From the NCBI GenBank assembly GCA_030765065.1, contig CM060979.1, positions 105,388,350 through 105,452,349 of the forward strand: DNA of 64,000 bases, read 5' to 3'. The position numbers and the translations under genes are program-made. The stretch comes from Deroplatys truncata (taxonomy: Eukaryota > Arthropoda > Insecta > Mantodea > Mantidae). The notes below the pieces were generated by a model, which did no database searches, was not told where the DNA came from, and saw only the letters and a list, made by a program, of their open reading frames with translations. Below are positions 54,563 through 64,000 of this stretch, piece by piece; the first letter of the stretch is position 1; each line of letters opens with the position of its first letter.

Positions 54563-55322
54563 TCGTCAGTTTTACTTTCTCTACTGCTAACCTTACCTTC
54601 CATCCAAAAATTCTATATCAATATTTCACTGAAAAAAACACGTTTTGAGGTCACCTGAATAAAAATGTATAAATGGGTTGTGTGAGTGCACGTATGTGCG
54701 TTTGACCGTGTGCTTGTCTGTGAACAACATAATTTAAAACGAAAAGTTGGTTGCACACTAACTTTGGTATTTAAGTTCAGCAACTTCCAAGGATTTTCAC
54801 GCAGATTTTCACGAAAATCCCCACACCAAACTACCTTTTCCATGGAAAAATGTTCGCTGCTTTTATACATCTAAAATGACTCTAAAGATTTTATTTAAAT
54901 ACCAAATATTTAAGATATTTACATCACTGATATAATGTATATCTTGAATTTTCTGCGAATAACTTGTCCTCTTCATTTAAAATTAATTTTGTATACTATA
55001 TTTTTATAACCATAAGATGCATTGTCATTTTTTGAGTATTGTCGCAATTCACTTGTTTCTCGCGATGTTATGGAAAGGGTATGGAGTTTAATGCCAGCAT
55101 ATAGCGACCTGCTTTTTAAAGATTTGATTATCGCTTCAGCCTCCTGTACCGCCTTTGTACCTACACGAAATGTGTAATAAAGCCGTTTCTGCAAACGTTT
55201 ATTTCGATTAATATGAAGTAGATAGAAAAGTAAGGTTTTACAAGAATAATTTGTAGAAGTTATATAAAAATAAACAATAGTAGCTAGAGAAAGTCATGTG
55301 AATGTAACACTTCAGATTTGTT
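54563..55322 (-). repeat. TE-1 copy s, internally shortened
   Basis: The left end is ttttactttctctactgc, then gtgaacaacataatttaaaa, ggaaaaggtagtttggtgtg read inverted, tgtatatcttgaattttctg, and the 5' end gagaaagtcatgtgaatgta, cttcagatttg. It lacks about 200 bp of the interior. Confidence 0.8.
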
Positions 55323-55695
55323 AAAATAGAAATCAAAGGCGGGTTTCTAAGTTAGACGTCCTGTATTGTAGATGTTTCATGTAATGGACAAAATGACATG
55401 TGGTGCAGCGAGAAGGTTTTTGTGAAAGAAGATTTAACATCAAATGCGAGTATATTAAATTGATAAGTATTTTTTTTCTTAATTTTCAACCAATAATAGT
55501 TGTCTGCCAGCTTATAATGACAAACCACATGTAACACGCTCAAACTAAAACTCACTTGGACCTCACTTTGGCTGCGTATTTGTTATTCTGTAGAATAATA
55601 TGAATATCAGCTCGTGATAACAAGCATCTTAATAATCAGTGATTTTCGTATTTGTTTCGCATTGTTATTATTATTATTATTACTATTATTATATC
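55323..55695. other. No recognised feature
   Basis: AT-rich, with a short ATT run at about 55664-55692. Confidence 0.45.
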
Positions 55696-55696
55696 A

Positions 55697-55960
55697 TAAT
55701 TAGGCCTAGGATTTTTATGACCTAAAAGTCACCATAGTATGCAAAATAAAATATACTGTTATGACTTAAAATTTATACAAATATGCACAGTAACGTAAGA
55801 GATATGACCCAACAATATTACAATGAGGTAAAATTTCAGTTATAAAATAAATTGGTAAGTGGGTTTATATCAATACCTATTTAATAATAAAATACACATG
55901 AGACGCAAGCTAAACTATGGGATTTTATACGAAGTACTGTATTTTATACTGTACTTTTTA
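55697..55960 (+). repeat. Family F repeat, copy 2 (weak)
   Basis: It begins aattaggcctaggattttta followed by tgacctaaaagtcacc, resembling the start of copies 1 and 3. The rest is strongly diverged. Confidence 0.35.
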
Positions 55961-57650
55961 TTTTATTAAAATTATCATTACATAGTAAAAAAGCGTATGC
56001 TATTACTATTTTGCATGTTTCTGTTTACTTCAGTTTATGAAACCTGAATTGCAATATACCATGAATATCTTTCAATATTTTTCTAACATTTTCCCCTAAT
56101 CATCACCATTTTAATTATTGCCATTATTTTTATTTGTTATTGTTATTATTTGGTGAACCGAAGGGAAAATTAAACTATCTAATAGAACTACAGTTTTCAT
56201 GTTTACTACGTAAGTTGGAGGAGCTTTGGTTAGTCAATATGCGTATATAAGTTATGTATTTTGTCAGTAAAATGTTGAATTTTTTCACTCTTCGAATAGA
56301 AAGTTGTATTATGTATAAAACTATGTATGTATAGTTTAGATTCCCTTCTGATTTATTTTTAAAATTGTATTAGTATGCAAAAGAGTAAGAGTAACGAAAA
56401 AGAGATACACTACAAATGAAAATGTTCTTGTTTAAGAACTAATTTATAGTTTGAAAGGTAAAATTGTATCAGCTTTCGTGCGGAATACTATGTGTAGCAC
56501 TTTTTTTTTTGTGAAAGTAGCTCTGTATTTGTGAGAGAGCATTGTTTAGATCAGGTACATATATAGCTACATGTAAAAAGCTTGTTTCAGGAAAAAAATA
56601 GATTTAAATCTAAAATGAGAGGAAACTTAAAAGTTTAGTATTTAAAACTGTGAATAAGATGTGTGCTAGAAAGGACCTAAGTGATGAAGGCCTTCACAAA
56701 AGCATCTATAACCTTCAGGAGTTTAAAAATTAGATTAAAGATTAAAACGAGAGAAACCTATGCTGAGACGTATTTAAAACGATATTAGAAATGGTCTAAA
56801 TGACTGTTGTTTTCAGGCAAGCATCTATTGGTTTCAAAGTATTTTAAAACTAAGAGTAATAAACGGAATTTTTAACCACATAATTTTCTCAGTTTAATAT
56901 GCTCTTGATTTTCATTATGGACCCTTTCTTCTTTAAGAGTGCAAGGTCTCATTAGTGAAGTGATGGTCATCTTTCCTTTAGGGTTGTTGCAGAAATGTTT
57001 CTTCGGAAGTATAGTTTCTACAAGGAAACTACGAGTATCATTTTCATAACGGAGAAAGGTGAATTACAATGATGGTACTGGCATCGTACCGGCGCTCAAG
57101 ATAATCTTACAATCTTACAGATGTGGCTTTCTGTTCTTCATCGCTCTGTTTGCTGATAAAATAGATGAACTTGTGAACAAACAACAAGAATATGAATGAG
57201 AAGAACTGAATGAGGTGCAATCAAACTGCACAATCTGCCCTAAGCACATACCCTAACAAAATTAGCTCCTTGTTCGCCCACCAGATCCTGCGCTTATAGC
57301 TTCGGCTTGCTCTTAAACAACTATTCCTTGTTTCTAAACAGAGAATCTTGCTTAAGTAGCGGCCATAAATCTAAATGGTACGCGACCTCATTTAGGCAAG
57401 AGACCAACAAAGGCAGACCAGGGGATTCTTCGGTATTCACCGTTGTCAATTTTCGACTTTTCCGATCAATTGCAAAGAAAACATCCTAAGACAGGAGGTG
57501 AGTGAGGGAGGAACAGATTCATAGTAAATGTCCAACCCGAAGGTTCCTGGCACTATTCGGTTAGTGCGATGAGATAAGCCTGGGGCAAGGTTATCCACTC
57601 GTAAAACGAACAGTAGTAGTCATCATTACCTTTTGTGTTCTAAAAGTGTA
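55961..57650. other. AT-rich DNA with no recognised repeats or genes
   Basis: About 1.7 kb with no match to the families elsewhere. A possible host intergenic or intronic stretch. Confidence 0.45.
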
Positions 57651-57651
57651 T

Positions 57652-57716
57652 GATACCGAGCGAGGCGTCTATAGTTCCCATTCCGGAGGTCATAGGTTCA
57701 AATCCCTTATAGCTTT
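57652..57716 (+). repeat. tRNA-like SINE head fragment
   Basis: It reads accgagcgaggcgtctatag, then cattccggaggtcatagg and the B box ggttcaaatccc, ending in a T run. It resembles a SINE-A head with no body, and the T run would terminate Pol III transcription. Confidence 0.5.
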
Positions 57717-58149
57717 TTTTCTTAAATACCGGTTGAATGTTCAGTACCATGAAGATCCATGCACAAGGTAATGGAAATAAAATGGAGAATACGGAAAGTC
57801 AAATTCGCCATTAAGGCCATCTGTTAACAAGCTATTCAAGGAGATGGTAACTATCCATTTAAGGTCATCTCTCTGCCACAAAATGAATCATGTATATTAA
57901 AGAATATACGGGTATAGCGGGTAGGAATGTGATCGTTCTGTTGGTTCCCCAAGTATTCAACATTGGGAGTGTGCAAAACTGCGGCATAACGATCGTTTTG
58001 CGATTCATTTTTCATATCTTAGCGTGTATATGTGTTTTCGCTCCTTACAGTGAATTTGTCTAAATCGTTTACTTGCTCACGTGCAAGTTGAATCATGTGT
58101 TGGCTGCCGCTTATGCATATAGATATTGTAGCGTAGTAAGCTAAAGATT

Positions 58150-58611
58150 TTGAAGAAATTTTGAAATTTTTGAATGAAGAATACTTTTGAAGACATTCCC
58201 AGAAAATTCGAGATATACATTTTATTTGTCATAAAAATATCTTAAGCATATGGTATTTTAATCAAAATCGTTAGAGCCATTTTCGAGAAAATTAAAATTT
58301 TCAAAAAATATTCCATATAAAGGGTAGTCTGGGGTGGGGGGATTTTCTTGAAAACCTTCGTGTCGCATCTCTGGAAGATACTGAACCTAAATACCAAGTT
58401 TGGTGTTTATCCGACTGTTCGTTTCTGAGTTATGCTGTTCACAGACACACAGACACACACACAGACACACACACGGATATGTTTCCCAAAATGCTTTTTT
58501 TGGATTCAGGGGTCTCAAAACATGTATTTAAGGTGAAATCTCGGTATGGAATTTTTGGGTGGAATACAATACTTCCACTATTTACTATACGTAGTAGAGA
58601 AAGTAAAAATC
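58150..58611 (+). repeat. TE-1 copy t, 5'-truncated, well preserved
   Basis: From gaagaatacttttgaagaca through gtctggggtggggggatttt, the CA block (58443-58475) and ggattcaggggtctcaaaac to tacgtagtagagaaagtaaa. It is very close to the sequence at window start (copy a). Confidence 0.9.
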
Positions 58612-58920
58612 ACAGTTTTAAGTGTAACTGAACTCCTTAGTTACTGTTTGTTTTCTTTTGTTAGTAACTTGTTGCTGTACAACATAGAGTACCAAATGCA
58701 ATTGTCCATAAAATGATAGTCATTTATTTAATATATACACATGCTGAAACTTAATTTAGGGTATATCATATGTATATAAAAAACTTTATATTGTTCATAT
58801 AATTTAGAGAGCTTTTAATAAAAGCTACTTTGTATACCACGTACGTAAAACCTTTGGCGGATTCATCCTGAGTCCTATTAACGTCGTTTAACCTTTAAGA
58901 TATATCGGAGAGAATTAATG

Positions 58921-59126
58921 GGCGTGAAAATCCTTAGCATGGCTTCCTTCGGAAGGGAAGTAAAACCGGTGGTCCCGTGTCGTAGATTTGCGGCATGTAA
59001 AAGAACCTCAAGGCTGATAAAGATGCCTCTGAGCAAAATTACTGGTGTTTCACGCCCGATATAAAATGGGACGCTAGGAACCACAGCATCCATAGCGTCC
59101 ATAAATAAAACTCAACTTAATTTTTT
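58921..59126 (+). repeat. SINE-B copy 5 with 14-bp target duplication
   Basis: A 5'-truncated SINE-B (ggcgtgaaaatccttagcat to ccataaataaaactcaact plus T run). It is flanked by a perfect direct repeat, ggagagaattaatg, at 58907-58920 and 59127-59140. Duplications of this length mark LINE-type target-primed insertion. The truncated 5' end shows that incomplete copying preceded integration. Confidence 0.9.
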
Positions 59127-59433
59127 GGAGAGAATTAATGCGTTTATGAAGCATGCTAAATTAGTTAGTAGGCTTAAAGAAGGCTAGCTGAAGTTCATGT
59201 TAAGGACTAAAGAAAAGTCCCAAATAAACTCATCAACCAGATCGCTCTACCTAAGCAGGATTCGCAACCGGAACTGTCGGAAGTTGAGCTGTGGTGACTA
59301 CGGATATGTATTTACCTTTATTAACGGGAAGTGGAAAGAAAATAATATTTTTTTAGTGATTTATCAGTAGCTACGAAATTATAGTAGACAACCACATTAC
59401 TGTTACACACCATAGTGTTTGCTTCTCTCTCTT

Positions 59434-60269
59434 TACTTTCTCCACCACGGATATAGTAGGTAGAGAAGGTATTGTATTTCACCCAAAAATTCGATTCACC
59501 GGGAAATACACCGAGTGGGATGGCACAGGTGGTTATGTCTGTGGCTCTCATTCGGTCACCGGCAACCGCCACTCTGGTCCATGCGTTTTTCGTGGTTTCC
59601 CCGGATCACCAGGCGAATGCTGGGTTGGTTCATCTTCTACCATGACTCTCCTTCCTCTCATTTCTGTACCCATAATCTTCCTTGTCTTCTGTTTCAGGGT
59701 TATAGGACCAGGCGACAGTGTTCTGAAGGTTGCGGCTGGGCAGTAGTTTGCTGTAAAGGTTTCTTCCCTGACGTCGCTGCGGTACCGCTCAGTTAGGTCT
59801 CTCCTCAGCGTAGAGCTCCGCTCCGGGGGACCCTGGAGGTTAGTGGCTTGTGGGCTGGGACCGGGCGGCGGCGGATGTGTTATATCTGGAAACGTTAGGA
59901 ACTCCGTCCATGCTTGCGCCCTCGGCATCTGGATCTGGTCGACCTTCGGGTCTCTCTCCTCACCCTTCCCTCCCAGGGATCACGTTGGAAGCATAAAGGG
60001 CCGACTGGCCTGCGTACGGTGCTCTGCCCCGGTTCCGGGGGCCTCTTCGTAGTACGTACCTTTTACCTTTACCGTTCACCGGAAATACACGTTTTGAGGC
60101 CCCTGAAAAAAAGTAATTTTTAGAAAAAGGCCCATGTGTGTGTCTGTCCGTGCGTCTGTGTGCATGTGAACAGCATAACTCAAAAACCAAAAGCCGGATA
60201 AATACCAAACTTGATATTTAAGTTCAGTATCTTCCAAAAATGCGACACGAGTATTTTCAAGATAATCTC
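59434..60269 (-). repeat. TE-1 copy u, split by SINE-A and cut by SINE-B
   Basis: The 3' end (59434-59511: tttactttctccaccacgg, tgtatttcacccaaaaattc) continues after the SINE-A at 60075 (ccggaaatacacgttttgag, GT block 60133-60165, acagcataactcaaaaacca, gcgacacgagtattttcaag) to 60269. SINE-B copy 6 then takes over and TE-1 does not resume. Confidence 0.85.
59512..60074 (+). repeat. SINE-A copy 8, full length, nested in TE-1 copy u
   Basis: The head is ccgagtgggatggcacaggt with a deletion across the B box, then cgtttttcgtggtttccccg, ctgtttcagggttataggac, tctggaaacgttaggaactc and the tail gtaccttttaccttta. It is flanked by ttcaccgggaaatacac (59495-59511) and ttcaccggaaatacac (60075-60090), a target duplication of about 16 bp with one indel. 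The 126-codon minus-strand frame here is incidental. Confidence 0.9.
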
Positions 60270-60540
60270 AAATAAATTGAGTTTTATTTATGGACGCTCT
60301 TTAACTGCTTTGGTCCTTAGCTCCCATTCTATATTGGGCGTGAAAGACCGGTAATTTTGCTCAGAGTCCTCTTTATCAGCTCGGATTCTTTTACGTGCCG
60401 TAAATCTACGACACGGGACCACCGGCTTTACTTCTGTTTCGAAGGAAGCCATGCTAAAGATTTTTACGCTCAAAAAAATCCATCGCCCTCCGCCGGGTTT
60501 GAATCCACGACCTCGAGAACTAGAGGCTACTTGTGTCTAC
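60270..60540 (-). repeat. SINE-B copy 6
   Basis: The tail aattgagttttatttatgg is at the left, then cgtgaaagaccggtaatttt, cgacacgggaccaccggctt and catcgccctccgccggg, followed by the B box in reverse (gtttgaatccac) and part of the head (gaactagaggctacttgtg). Confidence 0.85.
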
Positions 60541-60545
60541 TAGTG

Positions 60546-62475
60546 TGCGTATCAAATGTTAGGGTTATTAAACTGTCCCGTGAGTAAACTAATTACTTCT
60601 ATTTTGACTACTTCGTTTGCAACTATGGTATAACAACTTCGTAAAATCTTTCTCGGTCTACGGACTGCGCGAGTATTCAAGAGGGACAAATCGCCCCCAC
60701 TCTACTTGTCTTTTGCCTTTAGCTACTGAGTTATCTAATGAGGTGTCTTAAAGAAGAAGTGGGCTGATACGTGGGAAACAAGTGTCACGTCACAGCAATT
60801 TTATAGTGTAGAAAAATTTAATAGGATCTTGTTTACATCGTGACAGCTCAAAACCTAAAATCCTTATTCCAGTTCCGTAAGAGGTGTGTTAAAGAGCACA
60901 GTTTCGAGATGATGATGATGATGATGATGCTGGTGATGATATGTGATTGGTCTCCCTGTAAAAAAAAATTAAAGCCGCTAGTTTTCTTTGTAAAACTTCA
61001 ATTGAAATAATTTGTATTATGAAAATCAATCAGCGAGGAACTTTTTTCCTTGAAGAGATAGATGACGGAGTGAAGACTGTGAAGTACCTAAAAGTGTGGG
61101 CTAACTTTTGGAAGATATCCCATGATAATACCGCATGTGTGTGAAATGCTGTCTCTAGTTATGTGCAAATATTTGTTTTCACACTCGCTACACCTTGCTC
61201 TTTGCGCCGCCTGTCACAGCAATCTACAAACACAGCATTTTTGTTGCGATGCTCTTGTGTCTTTAGTCTTGTCTCTACAGTTGATAGTTACAACAGTGGT
61301 ATAATAAACGATTTTATGAGAATAAAATAAAATAAAACACGAGCTAGGCGAAATTATTGCGTGTGGTGCTTATGCAGCAACTCAGAGGGCAGAGTAGGAG
61401 AGATATGCCCTCCCAAAGCAGTTAGGGGGAATACATGACTAGGTGAGTTACCCCGCCCAGAGTTTTCATCTAAGTTGAAGCCTAATCATGTAAAAGGTTA
61501 TAATACTGCGATTCCATACTCAGAAACAGTGTTATTTCAGTATAAGGGCGTTCCTTCATTCTTTGATGTTCGCGTTAGGAATCACGCCCTTTTCCAAAGT
61601 GTGGCAATGCCGAGGCACCTCGGGCACCCTGCCTCACCACTTTTTGTTGTAGGGACAATGAAACAGCATGTCCTGTCCCGCGGCGTAGTGGGTTGGAGCG
61701 TAGTGCTCCGTTACCCTGCCAGAGAATGAATGCGCTTGGGTTCGGACTTGCACATGGAGGAGCGGACTTTTGAGCATGTAGGACACCTAAAGGACCTCAG
61801 TAAAGTAAGGAATTTGAGGAGCTGCGATAAGTAGCTATCTATGGGCCTAGTAAACCAGCATTTCGATGGTGTAGCATGGTGCTGACCACACCATCTCACT
61901 GATCGATAGATGATTGATGCTGGATGATGGTGAAGATCGACCTGTGTCTTTCTCATGTGGGCGTGAGGCCGGCAATCGAGTTTGATGACCATGAACCAAA
62001 TAGGGTTGTTGAGATGAAGGAGAAAATGAAACACGACTACAAAGCGCAGACTACTTGTTCGATTTTGGAAGTTGTAGAGGGCATTCTAGAAACTTCTGGC
62101 AAGTGTTAGAGAAACAGCAGTTTGTAATTAAGTATCCGTTCTGCGTTCAGTTAAATAGACATGTCTCTGAATAGTGGTTTTTTTCATATCCTTAATGTAC
62201 TAAGGTATCACGAGTTAAACTACTTTGTTAAAATATACCATGTTGTTTGCATTCCTAGATAGCTGCAAACGAAGGATCGTGCGTTTTCTTAGCCTTACAG
62301 GGTACACACATGCGCACACGCGCTCTCACAGGAAGTGAGGCTTATCGATGGAATGGAAAATCATTATTACCAAGTAAGTAAAATCGCTGCCAAAAGTTTT
62401 CATTAAGCCAGGTTAGTTTAGTTTAAATATTCTGTACTTTTAAAATATAATGCCTCGTAAAAATCTTGTACAAAT
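60546..62475. other. Unclassified DNA with a short (GAT)n run
   Basis: A GAT run occurs at 60907-60929. Between about 61380 and 62030 the sequence is less AT-rich and carries short open frames on both strands, none with a recognisable domain. No repeats shared with the rest of the window are evident. Confidence 0.4.
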
Positions 62476-62477
62476 TG

Positions 62478-62533
<56 letters not shown>
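62478..62533. repeat. (ATT)n microsatellite
   Basis: An ATT run of about 55 bp, giving a spurious poly-Ile frame on the minus strand. Confidence 0.97.
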
Positions 62534-62699
62534 TCTGTTGTTATAAACTCAGTTTCCCAATGCTTGTTGATGGCTGCATCACTTTGTGCGGCCACTAATG
62601 CTACGGTGTTGGGTCGACAGGGATGAGGAGGGTGAAATGAGAAAATCAGCTGCTGCTTCTCTTTCAAAGTCTCCACTTCTAGGCTCCGATAGTTATGAG

Positions 62700-63000
62700 C
62701 AGGGCCCGGATCTTGATGAACCTAAAAATGTTTAAAAAATAATCTACAAAAATTACTCTAAAACGTTTTTAAAATGACATAATAATTACAAAAAATGATA
62801 ATGACGGATTCTATTAATTTTATTAAAGTTAGTGCACATATTTCAAATTAGTGTACATTAATTACATGGGTATAACTGTTACACAAGCGGAAAAAGTAGA
62901 TGTAAGAAATATGATGAGATAATCCAGAAGTTAATTAAGATATATACATATATAATATACGCATTACTTTATAACTTGATTTTTTATTATTATTTATTGT
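62700..63000 (+). repeat. Family F repeat, copy 3
   Basis: It begins gcagggcccggatcttgatga and continues with cctaaaaatgtttaaaaaat, attttattaaagttagtgca, acatgggtataactgttaca and aaatatgatgagataatcca, parallel to 14062-14400. Confidence 0.65.
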
Positions 63001-64000
63001 ATCGAACCATAAATGTAGGCTTTCGACCCACGTTCCATCATCAGTTTAGCGGTTTGGGACATCTGCTTGCTTCCGAACGTAACGTTTTCTTCTTTTCTCT
63101 ACTTCTTTACGTGCTGCGCCTAATTTTATATTTATCCAACCGTAAATAGAGGTTTCTAATACATTACTGAACTTCGAAATTCAGTTTGCACACCGGAATC
63201 GTAAACGACATGAAACATCCACTTCAAAATGAAACTTAACTCAGCTTAACTCGCGCACTAAACTTTTAAGCTCCGCAGCTAAACTTTCTTAAAATGATGT
63301 GCAGAGATGATGGTCACTCATCTATCTTCACTGAGATTAGAGTTTGCAGTACTTTTGACTATCGAAATTCAATTCCATGTGTTTTCAAACTACCTCTACT
63401 TCTTCACCTAGTCACACGATAATTTAGCCGTGATTCCTGCTTTCTTTCTTATTCTCTACACCTATTTCTTCCGATTTATCCTATTGGCAGATGACAATCA
63501 CTCCTTAGGTTCACTTAGCCCACTAGCCTTGCCTACCGTGAGTTCTGTTTTGCTAACTGCTTCTACGTCTAATGATAAGGCACGTTCAACTTTCGGCTTC
63601 TGTAAGTCGAAGATTATGCCTACAAGCACGTGCCATGCATTTCGGTTGTCAGCATTGCGTATCTAGGCTCTAGGTATGGCTCATTGCTTGCCTACATGTT
63701 TGTGACCTCAGAAGAAGAGCACTATTTCTCCTCTGCTTTAAAATATTAATTTCCAGCATTTCTAGAAATTTCTGTATACTTTGTTCTTCTCTTCTTATGC
63801 TGTGTTAACGATTTTATTGCACTGAAAATATTATTACTTCCTTGCGTTTTCTCTGCCTAATTTTACTTGCATTACGTTACGTTATATTACATCAGTATGT
63901 CATCTGCTACCGCTGTTACCATAAATCATCTTATATTAATATTTGTACGCTTTTGCTTGTATGTTTGATTACCCTTTTTAAGTTTATAAATATGTGTGGT
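63001..64000. other. No recognised feature
   Basis: A minus-strand stretch of about 53 codons within 63500-63660 (RNADNRNAWHVLVGIIFDLQ, ending LSEPKE) is open but matches no family I know. The rest is AT-rich. Confidence 0.35.

Noticed and set aside
59548..59928. A 126-codon minus-strand open frame
   Set aside because: It is SINE-A copy 8 read backwards.
63430..63666. A reverse-transcriptase ADD motif (LLADDNH) in a plus-strand frame
   Set aside because: None of the flanking reverse-transcriptase motifs is present and the composition is not coding-like. A chance match.

Overview
The window reads as AT-rich, repeat-dense nuclear DNA from an arthropod, most likely an insect. The evidence is decayed Tc1/mariner, piggyBac-like and IS630-like transposases, two kinds of non-LTR retrotransposon, LTR retrotransposon remnants, at least five families of tRNA-derived SINE with Pol III A and B boxes, many short TIR elements and abundant microsatellites. 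There are no operons, no ribosome binding sites and no dense coding. Several repeats resemble ones I associate with cockroaches, termites or stick insects, but I cannot prove that placement. I found no host protein-coding gene. The longest open frames (175, 138 and 126 codons) lie inside SINE copies read backwards.

The dominant component is one unclassified interspersed family, here called TE-1. It is about 0.95-1.1 kb when complete and appears in about 20 copies or pieces on both strands. It starts near AATCTGATGTGTTACAC, has ACTTTCTCTACT just inside that end, carries a (CA)n/(GT)n block about 100-150 bp from its other end, and ends ...GTAGTAGAGAAAGTAAA. Nearly complete copies lie at 27218-28172 and 35926-36878. 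A scrambled, partly palindromic and partly tandem cluster lies at 40160-43455. TE-1 copies are landing sites for other elements, which gives a nested history: an 873-bp TIR element at 4322-5194, an hAT-like 406-bp element at 52246-52651, a SINE-A with target duplication at 59512-60074, and SINE-B copies at 33508, 44946 and 60270.

Layout. 0-7.5 kb: TE-1 copies, SINE-A copies and a broken mariner (6396-7511). 8-9.9 kb: a foldback MITE, SINE-E and SINE-B. 10-14.4 kb: TE-1, a decayed IS630-type transposase (minus strand) and a long AAT microsatellite. 15-18 kb: SINE-D, a LINE C-terminus, and an LTR-like segment with a minisatellite of lysine-tRNA primer-site-like units. 19-22 kb: a second foldback MITE, a complete-ended but frameshifted Tc1 element (20501-21685) and a LINE tail. 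23-26 kb: a Harbinger-like TIR element and a LINE reverse transcriptase fragment. 27-37 kb: TE-1 copies around a 3-kb stretch with few recognisable repeats. 38-46 kb: microsatellites, SINEs, the TE-1 cluster and a piggyBac-like fragment. 46-54 kb: SINEs, a solo LTR with a readable core promoter (49043-49615), a TTAGG-like patch and a second mariner-type transposase relic. 55-64 kb: mostly unannotatable AT-rich DNA with TE-1 and SINE copies.

Nothing forms a functional pathway. Every protein-coding remnant belongs to a mobile element and each carries stops, frameshifts or lost catalytic residues. The SINEs depended on LINE enzymes, plausibly of the kinds left at 15910-16376, 21890-22130 and 24950-25700. 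All family assignments come from reading the sequence, without database searches.
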